NCBI RefSeq assembly: GCF_013170845.1
Contig: NZ_CP033367.1
Span: 3,969,001 to 4,033,000 of the forward strand
DNA from: Mesorhizobium loti R88b
GTDB taxonomy: Bacteria; Pseudomonadota; Alphaproteobacteria; Rhizobiales; Rhizobiaceae
DNA: 64,000 nucleotides
Direction: 5' to 3'
Positions 7,948 through 18,100 of the stretch are shown here, one piece after another. Each line of letters begins with the position of its first letter. Position 1 is the first letter of the stretch. The position numbers were made by a program, and so were the translations under genes. Below the pieces are notes generated by a model. It had not been told where the DNA came from. It did not search any database and saw only the letters and a program-made list of their open reading frames with translations.

Positions 7948-8898
7948 ATGTCACCGCTTACCGAAACGGTCCTCTTCGTCTTCAGCCTCGTCGCGCTCGG
8001 CTATCTCGCCGGGTTCACGGGCTATTTGAAACCGTCGAGCGGCGAGGGGATATCCGATTTCGCGGTCTCGGTCGCAATGCCGTTGCTTCTGTTCCAGACC
8101 ATGGTGAATTCCGACTTCCACGGCGTCGCGCCATGGTCGCTGTGGGGGGCCTATTTCACGGCAGTGGCCATCACCTGGGCCGCCGGCCATGTCGTCACCA
8201 CGCGGATCTTTGGGCGCGACGCGCGCGCCGGCGTGGTCGGCGGCGTCTCGTCCGCCTATTCCAATGTGGTTCTGCTTGGCGCTCCGTTCATCCTGGGCAT
8301 ATTTGGCCCGAGCGGCTTCGAAGTGCTGTCTCTGCTGGTTTCCGTGCACCTGCCAATCATGATGATGGCCTCGATCGTGCTGTTCGAGATGTTCGGCCGC
8401 AGCGGTAGCGAACCCGTGCATCCCTTGCGTGTCATCCGCAGTTTCCTGAGACGGCTGTTCCTCAATCCGCTGATCATCGGCATTCTGCTGGGGCTGGCCT
8501 GGCGCCTGACCGGTGTGCCCCTGCCGGACCTCGTCATGCGGCTGGTCGATGCGCTGGCCGACACTGCCGGACCGGTGGCGCTGTTTGCCATGGGGCTCAG
8601 CCTGCGCCGCTTCGGCATATCAGGCAATGTCCGGCCGGCACTGGCGCTTTCGGCGCTGAAGCTGTTTTTGATGCCGGCGCTGGTTCTCGCCTTCGTCTGG
8701 CTGCTCGGCCTGCCGCCGATGACGGCCAAGGTGGCGGTCGTGGTCGCGGCACTGCCCTCCGGCATCAATTCCTATCTGATCGCCGTGCAGTTCAACACCG
8801 GCCAGGCGCTCGCATCGAACCAGATGACCATCGCCACGGCGTGTGCCGCCGTTACCACGGCTTTCTGGCTGACCGTGGTTCTCCATGTCTACGGCTAG
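7948..8898 (+). CDS. AEC family transporter (auxin efflux carrier-like permease)
   Basis: A 316-residue membrane protein with about ten hydrophobic segments in two sets separated by a short hydrophilic loop near residues 150-170, the plan of the AEC/BART superfamily. The VAMPLLLFQTM segment and ALPSGINSYLIAVQF near the C terminus are typical of the family, which exports or imports small carboxylates in bacteria. The substrate is not predictable. It is divergent from the caspase gene, and its stop codon lies in a 15-bp tandem repeat. The start has a weak ribosome site but is supported by the N-terminal hydrophobic segment. Confidence 0.85.
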   Translation: MSPLTETVLFVFSLVALGYLAGFTGYLKPSSGEGISDFAVSVAMPLLLFQTMVNSDFHGVAPWSLWGAYFTAVAITWAAGHVVTTRIFGRDARAGVVGGVSSAYSNVVLLGAPFILGIFGPSGFEVLSLLVSVHLPIMMMASIVLFEMFGRSGSEPVHPLRVIRSFLRRLFLNPLIIGILLGLAWRLTGVPLPDLVMRLVDALADTAGPVALFAMGLSLRRFGISGNVRPALALSALKLFLMPALVLAFVWLLGLPPMTAKVAVVVAALPSGINSYLIAVQFNTGQALASNQMTIATACAAVTTAFWLTVVLHVYG

Positions 8899-8931
8899 TT
8901 TGTCTACGGCTAGTTCGTCCTCGGCTGGTTT
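8887..8931 (+). repeat. three tandem 15-bp units across the AEC stop codon
   Basis: Units GTCTACGGCTAGTTT, GTCTACGGCTAGTTC and GTCCTCGGCTGGTTT follow each other with no spacer. The first holds the stop TAG; the second repeats it in frame, so a read-through would stop again five codons later. The downstream gap to 9091 holds no gene. Confidence 0.8.
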
Positions 8932-9091
8932 CGCGCTGGCCCAAAGCCTATATGCCATCTTGCAATTGATTGCGTGGCTTGCCCTAGGTAAAGAGCACTG
9001 GCTCCAGTGTCCCGGCCTCGTTACCATCGGGCACGTTCATCGAAGAAAATCCAGATACCGGCCCGTCAGTGCGCCGAGCGGAGGCTAGACC

Positions 9092-10549
9092 ATGCTTCAG
9101 AAAACCAGCCATTTCATGCGGCAGGCCAATCTCATCAACGGCGAATGGGTGCAGGCCGACAGCGGCCAGACGGTCGACGTCAACAACCCGGCCACCGGCC
9201 TCAAGATCGGCACCGTGCCGAAGTCGGGCAAGGCCGAGACCCGCCGCGCCATCGAAGCCGCCGCCGAAGCGTTCAAGACCTGGCGCAAGACGACGGCGCT
9301 CGAGCGCTCGAAGCTGCTGCGCAAGCTGCATGACGCGATGATGGACAATCAGGACGTGCTGGCCGAACTCTTGACCATCGAGCAGGGCAAGTCGCTGTTC
9401 GAGTCGAAGGGCGAGATCGGCTCGGCCGCGGCTTACATCATGTGGTTCGCCGAAGAAGGCCGCCGCACCTATGGCGACGTCGTGCCGTCGCCGTGGGCGG
9501 ACCGTCGCATCCTGGTGACCAAGGAACCGGTCGGCGTCATCGCCGCCATCACGCCATGGAATTTCCCATCCTCGATGCTGGCCCGCAAGCTCGGGCCGGC
9601 ACTTGCCGCCGGCTGCACCGCGGTCGTCAAGCCGGCCTCGCAGACGCCTTATTCCGGCCTTGCGTGGGGTGCGTTGGCCGAGGAAGTCGGCTTTCCCAAG
9701 GGCGTCGTCAACATCCTGACCGGTTCGGCCAGCGAGATCGGCGATGAAATCTGCGCCAATCCGCTGATATCGAAGATCACCTTCACCGGCTCGACCGAGG
9801 TGGGCAAGCTTCTGATCCAGAAATCGTCTGTGACCGTCAAGAAAGTGTCGATGGAACTCGGCGGTAACGCGCCGTTCCTGGTTTTCGACGACGCCGATCT
9901 TGATCGCGCCGTCGCCGGCGCCATGACGGCCAAATACCGCAATTCAGGCCAGACCTGCGTGTGCACCAACCGCTTCCTCGTGCAGGCCGGCATCTACGAC
10001 AAGTTTGTCGAGAAGCTGGTCGCCGCCAGCAATGCCCTGAAGGTTGGCTCGGGCCTGGAAGAGGGCGTGCAGCAGGGACCGCTCATCGACGAGAAGGCCG
10101 TCGAGAAGGTCGAGGAATTCATCGCCGACGCCACCTCCAAGGGCGGCAAGGTCGTTGCCGGCGGCAAGCGCCACGCGCTCGGTGGCTCGTTCTTCCAGCC
10201 GACCGTGATCGCCAATGCGAAGCCTGACATGCGCTTCATGAAGGAAGAGATTTTTGGCCCGATCGCCCCGGTGTTCAAATTCGAGACCGAAGCGGAAGCC
10301 ATCGCGCTCGCCAATGACACCGAGTTCGGCCTTGCCGCCTATTTCTACACCGGCGATCTCGGCCGCGCCTTCCGCGTCATGGAAGGCCTGAAGTACGGCA
10401 TGGTCGGCGTCAATGAAGGCCTGATCACCACACCCGAAGCGCCGTTCGGCGGCGTCAAGGAATCGGGCCTTGGCAAGGAAGGCGGACATCAGGGTATCGA
10501 GGACTATCTCGATACCAAATATGTGTGCATCGGCGGCCTCGGCCTCTGA
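9092..10549 (+). CDS. gabD: NAD(P)-dependent succinate-semialdehyde dehydrogenase
   Basis: A 485-residue aldehyde dehydrogenase of the GabD type, of the family's usual length. Visible residues are Asn157 in TPWNFP, Lys180 in AVVKPAS, the cofactor loop FTGSTEVG (231-238), the general base Glu255 in MELGGN and the nucleophile Cys289 in SGQTCVCTNR. It oxidises succinate semialdehyde (or glutarate semialdehyde) to the acid, linking GABA degradation to the TCA cycle. GGAGG lies seven bases upstream of the ATG. No GABA aminotransferase lies next to it, so the exact semialdehyde is not settled. Confidence 0.88.
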   Translation: MLQKTSHFMRQANLINGEWVQADSGQTVDVNNPATGLKIGTVPKSGKAETRRAIEAAAEAFKTWRKTTALERSKLLRKLHDAMMDNQDVLAELLTIEQGKSLFESKGEIGSAAAYIMWFAEEGRRTYGDVVPSPWADRRILVTKEPVGVIAAITPWNFPSSMLARKLGPALAAGCTAVVKPASQTPYSGLAWGALAEEVGFPKGVVNILTGSASEIGDEICANPLISKITFTGSTEVGKLLIQKSSVTVKKVSMELGGNAPFLVFDDADLDRAVAGAMTAKYRNSGQTCVCTNRFLVQAGIYDKFVEKLVAASNALKVGSGLEEGVQQGPLIDEKAVEKVEEFIADATSKGGKVVAGGKRHALGGSFFQPTVIANAKPDMRFMKEEIFGPIAPVFKFETEAEAIALANDTEFGLAAYFYTGDLGRAFRVMEGLKYGMVGVNEGLITTPEAPFGGVKESGLGKEGGHQGIEDYLDTKYVCIGGLGL

Positions 10550-10640
10550 TAGACTGCTCCTGGGATGGGGAGGCCAATCGCCTGCCCATCTCTTGTGGGA
10601 AACCAGCCGAAGTCCTCTGGATCTACTGGCATTTGCGGGC

Positions 10641-11663
10641 ATGGCGATGAAGGACGGCGAGGTTTTCGGCACGACGCAGGCGGGCGAGGCGGTGCGCCGC
10701 TTCACGATCAGGGGCGGCGGTATCACCGCCAACATCATCGGGCTCGGTGCTGTCATCCAGGATTTGCGCCTGACCGGGCACAATGCGCCGCTGGTGCTCG
10801 GCTACGACAATCTGCAAGCCTACGAGACCAACAATACCTTCTTTGGCGCGGTGGTTGGCCGCTATGCCAACCGCATCCGCGACGGCCGCTTCACCATCGC
10901 CGGCAACCGCTACCAGACCGAACCAAATTTTCTCGGCAAGCATACGCTGCATGGCGGCTCGCAAGGCTATTCGCACCGGCCGTGGACCGTTTCCTTGCAC
11001 GGCAGGGATTTCGTCACGCTGACGCTGCATGATCCCGACGGCACGATGGGCTTTCCCGGCGCGCTCGACGTCACCTGCACCTACCGGCTGAAGATCCCCG
11101 GCACGCTCAGTGTCGAACTGACGGCGACCTGCGAGGAGCCGACGCTGTGCAATCTCAGCCAGCATTCCTACTTCAACCTCGATGATGGCGGCGAAGGCGA
11201 CATTCTCGATCACCGGATGATGCTGAATGCCGGCGCCTACCTGCCTGTTGACAGCGACATGATCCCGACCGGGGTCGTCAAGCCGGTCGACGGCACGCCC
11301 TTCGATTTCCGTCAGGCGCGGCCGCTGCGCATGGAGACCGAGGGCGAGCAACTGCCTTACGACCAGAATTTCTGCCTTGCCTCGGCGCGCGGGCCGCTGC
11401 GGCAAGCGTCATGGACGCAAGGAGCGAATTCCGGTGTCGAGATGGAGGTCTGGACCACGGAGCCCGGCGTCCAGCTCTATACCGGCCAGTATGTGACGCC
11501 GCGCAAGGGGCTGGAAGGGCGGGACTACAAGGCGTTCAGCGGCTTCTGCCTGGAGCCGCAAATATGGCCGGATGCACCAAACCGGCCGTATTTTCCGCAG
11601 GCGACGCTGTGGCCAGGCGCGATTTATCACCATGTCACGGAATACCGCTTCCGCCTGCCTTAA
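10641..11663 (+). CDS. galM: aldose 1-epimerase (galactose mutarotase)
   Basis: A 340-residue member of the aldose epimerase family. It carries RYANRIRDGRF near the substrate pocket, the LHGG loop and the HSYFNL motif with the catalytic His; a glutamate near the C terminus (CLEPQ) would be the base. It interconverts alpha and beta anomers of free hexoses. The frame is open upstream, but the ATG at 10641 gives the family N terminus; another ATG two codons later is equally possible. It lies 91 bp behind gabD and converges with the sugar kinase gene. Confidence 0.86.
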   Translation: MAMKDGEVFGTTQAGEAVRRFTIRGGGITANIIGLGAVIQDLRLTGHNAPLVLGYDNLQAYETNNTFFGAVVGRYANRIRDGRFTIAGNRYQTEPNFLGKHTLHGGSQGYSHRPWTVSLHGRDFVTLTLHDPDGTMGFPGALDVTCTYRLKIPGTLSVELTATCEEPTLCNLSQHSYFNLDDGGEGDILDHRMMLNAGAYLPVDSDMIPTGVVKPVDGTPFDFRQARPLRMETEGEQLPYDQNFCLASARGPLRQASWTQGANSGVEMEVWTTEPGVQLYTGQYVTPRKGLEGRDYKAFSGFCLEPQIWPDAPNRPYFPQATLWPGAIYHHVTEYRFRLP

Positions 11664-11668
11664 GGCCT

Positions 11669-11796
11669 GCTGATATTCAGGTGAGGCCGGCCTGCAAATG
11701 GCAGCTTCCTGCGCTTCCGGTGCTCACGTACGAAAAGTACGCTCCGCTCCGGTTCTCGGAATCCACCATTTTCGACTCTGCCTGACCTGAATCTCA
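11669..11796. repeat. MITE-like intergenic element with inverted ends
   Basis: The 140-bp gap between the convergent galM and kinase genes is filled by an element whose ends are imperfect inverted repeats (TGATATTCAGGTGAGG at 11671-11686 and the complement of CCTGACCTGAATCTCA at 11781-11796, 13 of 16 matching). The middle (11714-11766) is shared with the element at 30740-30882 and holds a small hairpin, CGTAC-GAAAA-GTACG. The first 24 bp also occur exactly at 27389-27412. Confidence 0.65.
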
Positions 11797-11803
11797 ACAG
11801 ACC

Positions 11804-12724
11804 TTAGTTGGCAAATGCCGCTCGTAGCGTCTCGAACGGCGCCAGCGCGCCGCGGACTTGCACCACGGCGGCGGCGACGCGATGGGCTCGGCTTGCCGCT
11901 TCCTGCGGGCCATGGCCGGCAAGTCGAGCCGCCAGATAGCCGCCATTGAAGGAATCGCCAGCGCCGGTGGTATCGACGGGCGCCGCGACATGGATCGCCG
12001 GCGCGTCGTGCAGTGTGCCGCTTTCGGCAATCAACGCCGGCTGTTCACCGTTCTTGACGATCACCTCGCCGACCCGTTGCCGGAGCCGCTCGGCGGTTGC
12101 CTGTGGTGTCGCATCCCCAAACAGCATCTGCTCGTCAGGGAAGGTCGGCAGGGCGATGTCGGTGACGCCAAGCGCCGCGACGATCGCTGCCTGCGCGTCC
12201 TCGCGATTGCGCCACAGCCGTGGCCGGTAGTTGGGATCAAAGGCAATCAGCGAGCCCGCCATGCGGGCCTTGGCTACAGCCGCCAGCAACGTGGCCCGCG
12301 CGGCATTGTGCAGAATTGCCAAAGTGATTCCGGAAAAGTAAACAAGCGCCTGATTTTCAAGGTTTTTCGATAGTGCTGTGGGATCGGAGGCGAGCTGCCG
12401 CGCGGCGGCGTCGCCGCGCCAGTAGGTGAAGGAGCGCTCGGCGCCGGTCAGCGTGATCGCGTAGAGGCCAGGCCTTGCGCCCGCTATCACCGGACTGGAA
12501 CCGATGCCGATGCCGTTTTCGGCGAAGAAGCCGATCTGGCCCTGCGAGAAGGGGTCGTCGCCGAAAGCCGAGACATAGGTTGCAGGGCGGTCGCCGCTCA
12601 ACGCATGCAGCGCCCACAGCGTGTTGAACGTGTCGCCGGCAAAACCTATGCGCCAGTTCGGGCCGGTCTGGCCCGACAGTTCGAGCATGCATTCGCCGAT
12701 CGAGGCGACGCCGTTTCCCGCCAT
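11804..12724 (-). CDS. kdgK: PfkB-family sugar kinase, probably 2-dehydro-3-deoxygluconokinase
   Basis: A 306-residue ribokinase/PfkB fold kinase. The N-terminal SIGECMLEL and the GFAGDTFNT sugar-binding loop match KDG kinases. The C-terminal signature DTTGAGDSFNGGY carries the catalytic Asp and anion hole. It phosphorylates 2-keto-3-deoxygluconate for cleavage to pyruvate and glyceraldehyde 3-phosphate in hexuronate breakdown. The ATG at 12724 has GGAGG seven bases upstream; longer frames start without such a site. No other hexuronate gene is adjacent, so another ketose substrate is possible. Confidence 0.85.
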   Translation of the reverse strand: MAGNGVASIGECMLELSGQTGPNWRIGFAGDTFNTLWALHALSGDRPATYVSAFGDDPFSQGQIGFFAENGIGIGSSPVIAGARPGLYAITLTGAERSFTYWRGDAAARQLASDPTALSKNLENQALVYFSGITLAILHNAARATLLAAVAKARMAGSLIAFDPNYRPRLWRNREDAQAAIVAALGVTDIALPTFPDEQMLFGDATPQATAERLRQRVGEVIVKNGEQPALIAESGTLHDAPAIHVAAPVDTTGAGDSFNGGYLAARLAGHGPQEAASRAHRVAAAVVQVRGALAPFETLRAAFAN

Positions 12725-12875
12725 CTGCAATCCTCCACTGATTTCGGTGCTGTAGCTTTTTGCCAGCGGCAGCGCCATGCTTGGCAAGCAGGCATTTTTG
12801 CGCCACAGCGTTTTCCCACAGGCTGGCGGGACGCGATCCGCTCGGCGGAACGTTGTCCGCAGAAGAGGAACCGGT

Positions 12876-13325
12876 TTGGCATCATTATGGCGTTATCTCC
12901 TGGCGGGTCTTGGTCTGGCTGCGTTGCTGGTCGGCATTCTGGCGGTCGTCTATCTGACGGCGCCGCAATCGGCGCAGACGGTCGGCCCGGATGTCTCGCG
13001 GACGAAGAAAACCGACAATGGGCTGTACATGGCGAGCTTCGTGCCGGAACGGGGCGTGGTGCGGCACGGCGAACTGGAATCCTGGCTGCTGACGTTGAAG
13101 ACAAAGACGGGGGCTTCGGTGGAGCGCGCCGCGATCGCCATCTCCGGCGGCATGCCGCAACACAATCACGGGCTTCCAACCAGCCCGCAGGTGACCGATT
13201 ACCTGGGCGAGGGCCGTTACCGCATCGAGGGGCTGAAATTCACCATGAGCGGCTGGTGGCAACTTCGTTTCGCCATCTCGTCCGGCGCCGGCTCCGATAC
13301 GGTGCTGTTCAACGTGGTGCTGTGA
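12876..13325 (+). CDS. membrane-anchored FixH/YtkA-like periplasmic protein
   Basis: A 149-residue protein with a single N-terminal membrane segment (about 4-27) and a small beta-rich periplasmic domain. The GGMPQHNHGLPT and KFTMSGWW segments are typical of the FixH/YtkA-like family; the Met, His and Trp residues suggest copper or heme-side chemistry, but this is inference. I place the start at TTG 12876, preceded by AGAGGA, so that translation begins just before the hydrophobic segment. An in-frame ATG at 12777 would add 33 poorly conserved residues and run into the kinase leader. The di-heme peroxidase gene follows seven bases after the stop, so the two almost certainly work together. Confidence 0.7.
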   Translation: MASLWRYLLAGLGLAALLVGILAVVYLTAPQSAQTVGPDVSRTKKTDNGLYMASFVPERGVVRHGELESWLLTLKTKTGASVERAAIAISGGMPQHNHGLPTSPQVTDYLGEGRYRIEGLKFTMSGWWQLRFAISSGAGSDTVLFNVVL

Positions 13326-13332
13326 GCGGCCG

Positions 13333-14532
13333 ATGAAGCGCCTTTTCTGCTTTCTGGCGCTGACGGTGGCCGTCATCCTTGTCGGCTGCGGCAAGCCGGA
13401 TTTTTCCGACGCCGAGAAGAAAACCATCGCTTCGCTGGCGCTCAACACATTGCCGGCGCTGAAGCCCGACACCACCAACCGCTTTGCCGACGTGCCGGCG
13501 GCTGCCGCGCTTGGCTCGACGCTGTTCTTTGATCTCGGCATGAGCCGTGACGGGACGGTGTCATGCTCGACCTGCCACAAGATTGATCGCCAGTTCCAGG
13601 ACGACCTTCCGCAAGCCGTTGGTGTCGGCCGCACCAACCGCCGCACCATGGCGCTGGCCGGCGTGGCGCGTGACCCCTGGTTCTTCTGGGATGGCCGCCG
13701 CGACAGCTTGTGGTCGCAGGCCATCACTCCGCTTGAGAACCCGCTGGAGCAAGCAGGAAACCGCACCGCCTACGCGCACTATATCAAGACGCGCTTCGGC
13801 GAGCGCTATGAGCGCATTTTTGGGCCGTTGCCGGATTTTTCCGGCATGCCGTTGAATGCCAGCCCGCTTGGAAACGATGCCGAAAGGGCTGCCTGGAACG
13901 CGATGAGCGAGACGCAACGCGACGCCATCAACCGCGTCTTTGCCAATATCGGCAAGGCGATCGCGGCTTTCGAACGCTCGATCGAGCCGGTGCAGACGCG
14001 CTTCGACCGCTTTGCACTGGACCTTGCTACAGGTGCCGAGCCGAAGGACGATGCGGTCTTTACGCGGGAAGAAATCCTCGGGCTGAAACTGTTCATCGGC
14101 AAAGCCAACTGCGTGAGCTGCCACAACGGCCCGCGCTTCACCGACAACAGCTTTCACAACACCGGCGTGCCGCCCGTCGCGGACCTGCCGCCGGATCGTG
14201 GGCGGATCGATGCGGTGGCTCAGGTCGAGGCCGATCCGTTCAACTGCTTCGGCGCCTATCGCGATGGCGACGTCGGCGCCTGCGGCGAACTGCGTTTCAT
14301 GGTCAAGGATGCGCCGCAACTGATCCGCGCCTACAAGACGCCTTCACTGCGCGGAGCGGCAACGCGGCCGCCCTACATGCATGCCGGGCAGTTTTCGTCG
14401 CTCGACGAAGTGGTGGCGCACTACGCCAAGGCGGCACCGAGTGTGGAGGGGATCTCCGAAATCCACCCGCTGGAGCTGTCGGACCGCGAGCGCGCTGCGC
14501 TGGTGGCGTTTTTGAAGACGCTGTCGGAATAG
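13333..14532 (+). CDS. di-heme cytochrome c peroxidase / MauG-like lipoprotein
   Basis: A 399-residue bacterial di-heme peroxidase family member. The N terminus is a lipoprotein signal (LVGC, Cys19). Two heme c sites are present, CSTCH (about residue 78) and CVSCH (about residue 257). The FFWDGRRDSLWSQA and ITPLENPLEQ segments and the C-terminal TPSLRGAATRPPYMHAG are family landmarks. It would reduce peroxide, or act MauG-like on a protein partner, at the outer face of a membrane. The partner is probably the FixH/YtkA-like protein encoded seven bases upstream. It converges with putR with only two bases between stops. Confidence 0.86.
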   Translation: MKRLFCFLALTVAVILVGCGKPDFSDAEKKTIASLALNTLPALKPDTTNRFADVPAAAALGSTLFFDLGMSRDGTVSCSTCHKIDRQFQDDLPQAVGVGRTNRRTMALAGVARDPWFFWDGRRDSLWSQAITPLENPLEQAGNRTAYAHYIKTRFGERYERIFGPLPDFSGMPLNASPLGNDAERAAWNAMSETQRDAINRVFANIGKAIAAFERSIEPVQTRFDRFALDLATGAEPKDDAVFTREEILGLKLFIGKANCVSCHNGPRFTDNSFHNTGVPPVADLPPDRGRIDAVAQVEADPFNCFGAYRDGDVGACGELRFMVKDAPQLIRAYKTPSLRGAATRPPYMHAGQFSSLDEVVAHYAKAAPSVEGISEIHPLELSDRERAALVAFLKTLSE

Positions 14533-14534
14533 AG

Positions 14535-14987
14535 TTACCTGTCCTTGACCGTCTCCATCGCCACGAAGGTCGAAGTCTGGGCGACATGGGGGAGGGCGGA
14601 GATGCGCTCGCCAAGCACGCGGCGATAGGCGGCGATGTCCCGGGTGCGAACTTTCAGCAGATAATCGAAGCTCGACGCCATCATGTGGCATTGCTCGATC
14701 TCCGGCACGGCCTGCACCGACCGGTTGAAAGCGTCGAGCGCTGCCGACCTGGTGTCGGACAATTTCACCTGGACGAAGGCGACATGGCCCTCACCCATGC
14801 GCTCGCGGTCGATGATTGCCTGATAGCCCCTGATATAGCCGTCCTTCTCCAGCCGCTTCACCCGTGCCTGCACCGGCGTCTTGGACAGGCCGACCTTTGC
14901 CGCGAGTTCCGACATGGAAAGCCGGCCATCGCTTGCCAGCGCCGAAAGGATGTTCCGGTCAATGCGGTCCAATTGGTCTTCTGTCAT
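14535..14987 (-). CDS. putR: Lrp/AsnC-family regulator of proline utilisation
   Basis: A 150-residue Lrp/AsnC regulator: an N-terminal winged helix (about 5-55; LSMSELAAKVGLSKTPVQAR is the HTH) and a C-terminal RAM ligand-binding domain. It is transcribed away from putA with 163 bp between the starts. That is the arrangement of PutR in alphaproteobacteria, where it activates putA with proline as ligand. It fits here because this PutA has no N-terminal ribbon-helix-helix domain and so cannot regulate itself. Confidence 0.88.
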   Translation of the reverse strand: MTEDQLDRIDRNILSALASDGRLSMSELAAKVGLSKTPVQARVKRLEKDGYIRGYQAIIDRERMGEGHVAFVQVKLSDTRSAALDAFNRSVQAVPEIEQCHMMASSFDYLLKVRTRDIAAYRRVLGERISALPHVAQTSTFVAMETVKDR

Positions 14988-15150
14988 CTAAATTGCAGTC
15001 CATATGCTTATCTCAGGCCTTCATGATAGTTCGAATGGCCTGCCATGTCGATTTCTTTGGACCGGCCGAAGATTTGGAGCTGTGCTAGCTTGCGCCATTC
15101 GGTCCGGTGACCGCCGGCCCACTCCCCTTTGCTCGATCCACGGGACCGCC

Positions 15151-18100
15151 ATGCCGCTCGATGCCATCCGCCAGCAGATCCGCGCCAACTATTTGCCTGA
15201 CGAAGACGAGGCCGTGAAACGGCTGGCCGAGGCCACGGGGCTCTCGGCGAGGGACCGCGATGCGATCTCGGCGCGAGCCGCCGACCTGGTGCGGGCGGTA
15301 CGCGGCTCGTCCGATCCCCGGCTGATGGAGGTTTTCCTCTCCGCCTATGGCCTCTCCACAAAGGAAGGCGTGGCGCTGATGTGCCTGGCCGAGGCGCTGC
15401 TGCGCGTGCCGGACACCGAGACGATGGACGACTTGATCGCCGACAAGATCGCGCCGCACGACTGGTCGGCGCATTCCGGCGGTTCGAGCTCGATCTTCGT
15501 CAATGCCTCGACCTGGGCGCTGATGCTGACCGGCCGCGTCCTCGACGAGGGTGAGGGGGGCATTGAAGGCACGCTGCGCTCGATGGTACGGCGGCTTGGT
15601 GAACCGGTTATCCGCAAGGCGGTGGCCGCCGCCATGCGCGAGATGGGCGAGCAGTTCGTGCTCGGCCGCACCATTGCGGAAGCCGTCAAGCGCGGCCGGC
15701 CGATGATTCAGAAGGGCTATCTCTACTCCTTCGACATGCTGGGCGAGGCGGCCCGCACCGAGGCCGATGCGCTGCGCTATCACAAGGCCTATGCTGACGC
15801 CATTTCATCGCTCGATTCCGGCTCCAACGGTCCTGATATCAGGCAGAATCACGGCATTTCGGTCAAGCTCTCGGCGCTGCATCCACGCTACGAGGTGGCG
15901 CAGAAAGAGGAGATGCTGCCGGTCATGGCCGAGCGGCTGCTGGCGCTGGCGCTGGCAGCCCGGCATTCGCGCATGGGCCTCAACATCGACGCCGAGGAGG
16001 CCGACCGGCTTGATCTGTCGCTCGACGTGATCGAGCGGGTGCTGGCCGATCCGGAACTCGCCGGTTGGAACGGTTTTGGCGTCGTCGTCCAGGCCTATGG
16101 CCCGCGCGCGGCTTTCGCCATCGACTGGCTCTACGCGCTGGCGAAGAAGTACGACCGCACCATCATGGTGCGGCTGGTCAAGGGCGCCTATTGGGACACC
16201 GAGATCAAGCGGGCGCAGACGCTGGGGCTTAGCGGTTACCCCGTCTTCACCCGCAAGGCCAACACGGACGTTTCCTACATGGCCTGTGCGAAAAAACTGC
16301 TTGGCATGACCGACCGCATCTATCCGCAATTCGCCACCCACAATGCGCATACCGTTGCTGCGATTCTCTCGATGGCGGGAAATCGCGACTCCTTCGAGTT
16401 CCAGCGCCTGCACGGCATGGGTGAGGGTCTGCACGAGACGGTGCGTAAATCAGAGGGCACACGCTGCCGCATCTATGCGCCAGTCGGCGCCCATTCCGAC
16501 CTGCTTGCCTATCTGGTTCGCCGGTTGCTGGAGAACGGCGCCAACTCGTCGTTCGTGCACCAGCTGACCGACGAGGATGTCGAGCCGGAGGATATCGCGC
16601 GCGATCCGCTGAAGACAATCGAGGATCAGGGTCCTGCCGCCAATCCCGCGATCGCCCGGCCTTCGCAGATCTTTGGCGCCGGCCGCCATAATTCGAAGGG
16701 ATTCGATATCACCGACACGGTGACGCTGGCGGCGATCGACAAGGCCAAGGCGGCCTTCGCCGGCTCGGATCGCTGGCATGCCAAGCCGATCACGCGGGCC
16801 GCCAGCTATGGCAAACAGCGCCCGATCGTCAATCCGGCCAAGCCTGACGAAGTGGTCGGCACGGTCAGCGAGGCGGCTGCCAAGCAAGTCGCGACCGCCG
16901 TGCGCTTCGCGGTCGAGGCGCAGCCGGCCTGGGCCAAGCGGCCGGTCGCCGAGCGTGCCGCCATCCTCAACCGCGCCGCCGATCTCTATGAAGCCAATGC
17001 GGTCGAGTTCTTCGCGCTCGCTACAAGAGAGGCCGGCAAATCATTGGCCGACGGTGTCGCCGAGGTGCGTGAGGCCGTCGACTTCCTGCGCTACTACGCC
17101 GCCGAAGCGGTGAACAATGAAGCCGGTACCGAGGCGCGCGGCGCCATTGTCTGTATTTCGCCGTGGAATTTCCCGCTCGCCATCTTCACCGGCCAGATCG
17201 CTGCCGCACTCGTGACCGGCAATTCGGTGATCGCCAAACCGGCCGAGCAGACACCGCTGATCGCTTTCCGCGCCGTCGAACTTTTGCGTGAGGCCGGCGT
17301 GCCGGAAGACGTCATCCAGCTTCTGCCCGGTGACGGCCCTTCGGTCGGTGGTCCGCTGACCGCTGATCCACGCATTGCCGGTGTCTGCTTCACCGGCTCG
17401 ACCGAGGTTGCCAAGCTGATCGAGAAGCAACTGGCCGAGACCGCCGCACCCGACGCGATGCTGATCGCGGAGACCGGTGGCTTGAATGCGATGATCGTCG
17501 ATTCCACCGCGCTGCCCGAACAGGCGGTGCGCGACATCCTGGCCTCGGCCTTCCAGAGCGCTGGCCAGCGCTGCTCGGCGCTGCGCGTGCTCTATGTGCA
17601 GAAGGACGTCGAGAAGAAGATGCTGGAGATGCTGAAGGGTGCCATGGAAGCGCTCAACATCGGTGACCCCTGGTTGATCTCGACCGATGTCGGTCCGGTC
17701 ATCGATGATGAGGCCCAAAGCTCGATCCGGGACTATTGCATCAGAATGGGCCTGCAGGGCCGGCTGATCGCCAAGCTCGAGGCGCCGAAGGATGGCCGCT
17801 TCGTCGCGCCGCATGTCTTCCGGGTCAAGGGCATCGAGGAAATGGATCGCGAGGTGTTCGGGCCGGTGCTGCATGTCGCCAGTTTCGATGCCGACAAGAT
17901 TGATACGGTGATCGCTGAGATCAACCGCAAGGGCTATGGCCTGACCTTCGGATTGCACACCCGCATCGAGGGCCGGGTGCAGCATTTCGTCGACGGCATC
18001 CATGCCGGCAACATCTATGTCAACCGCAACCAGATCGGCGCCGTCGTCGGCTCGCAGCCATTTGGCGGCGAAGGACTGTCCGGCACTGGACCAAAGGCCG

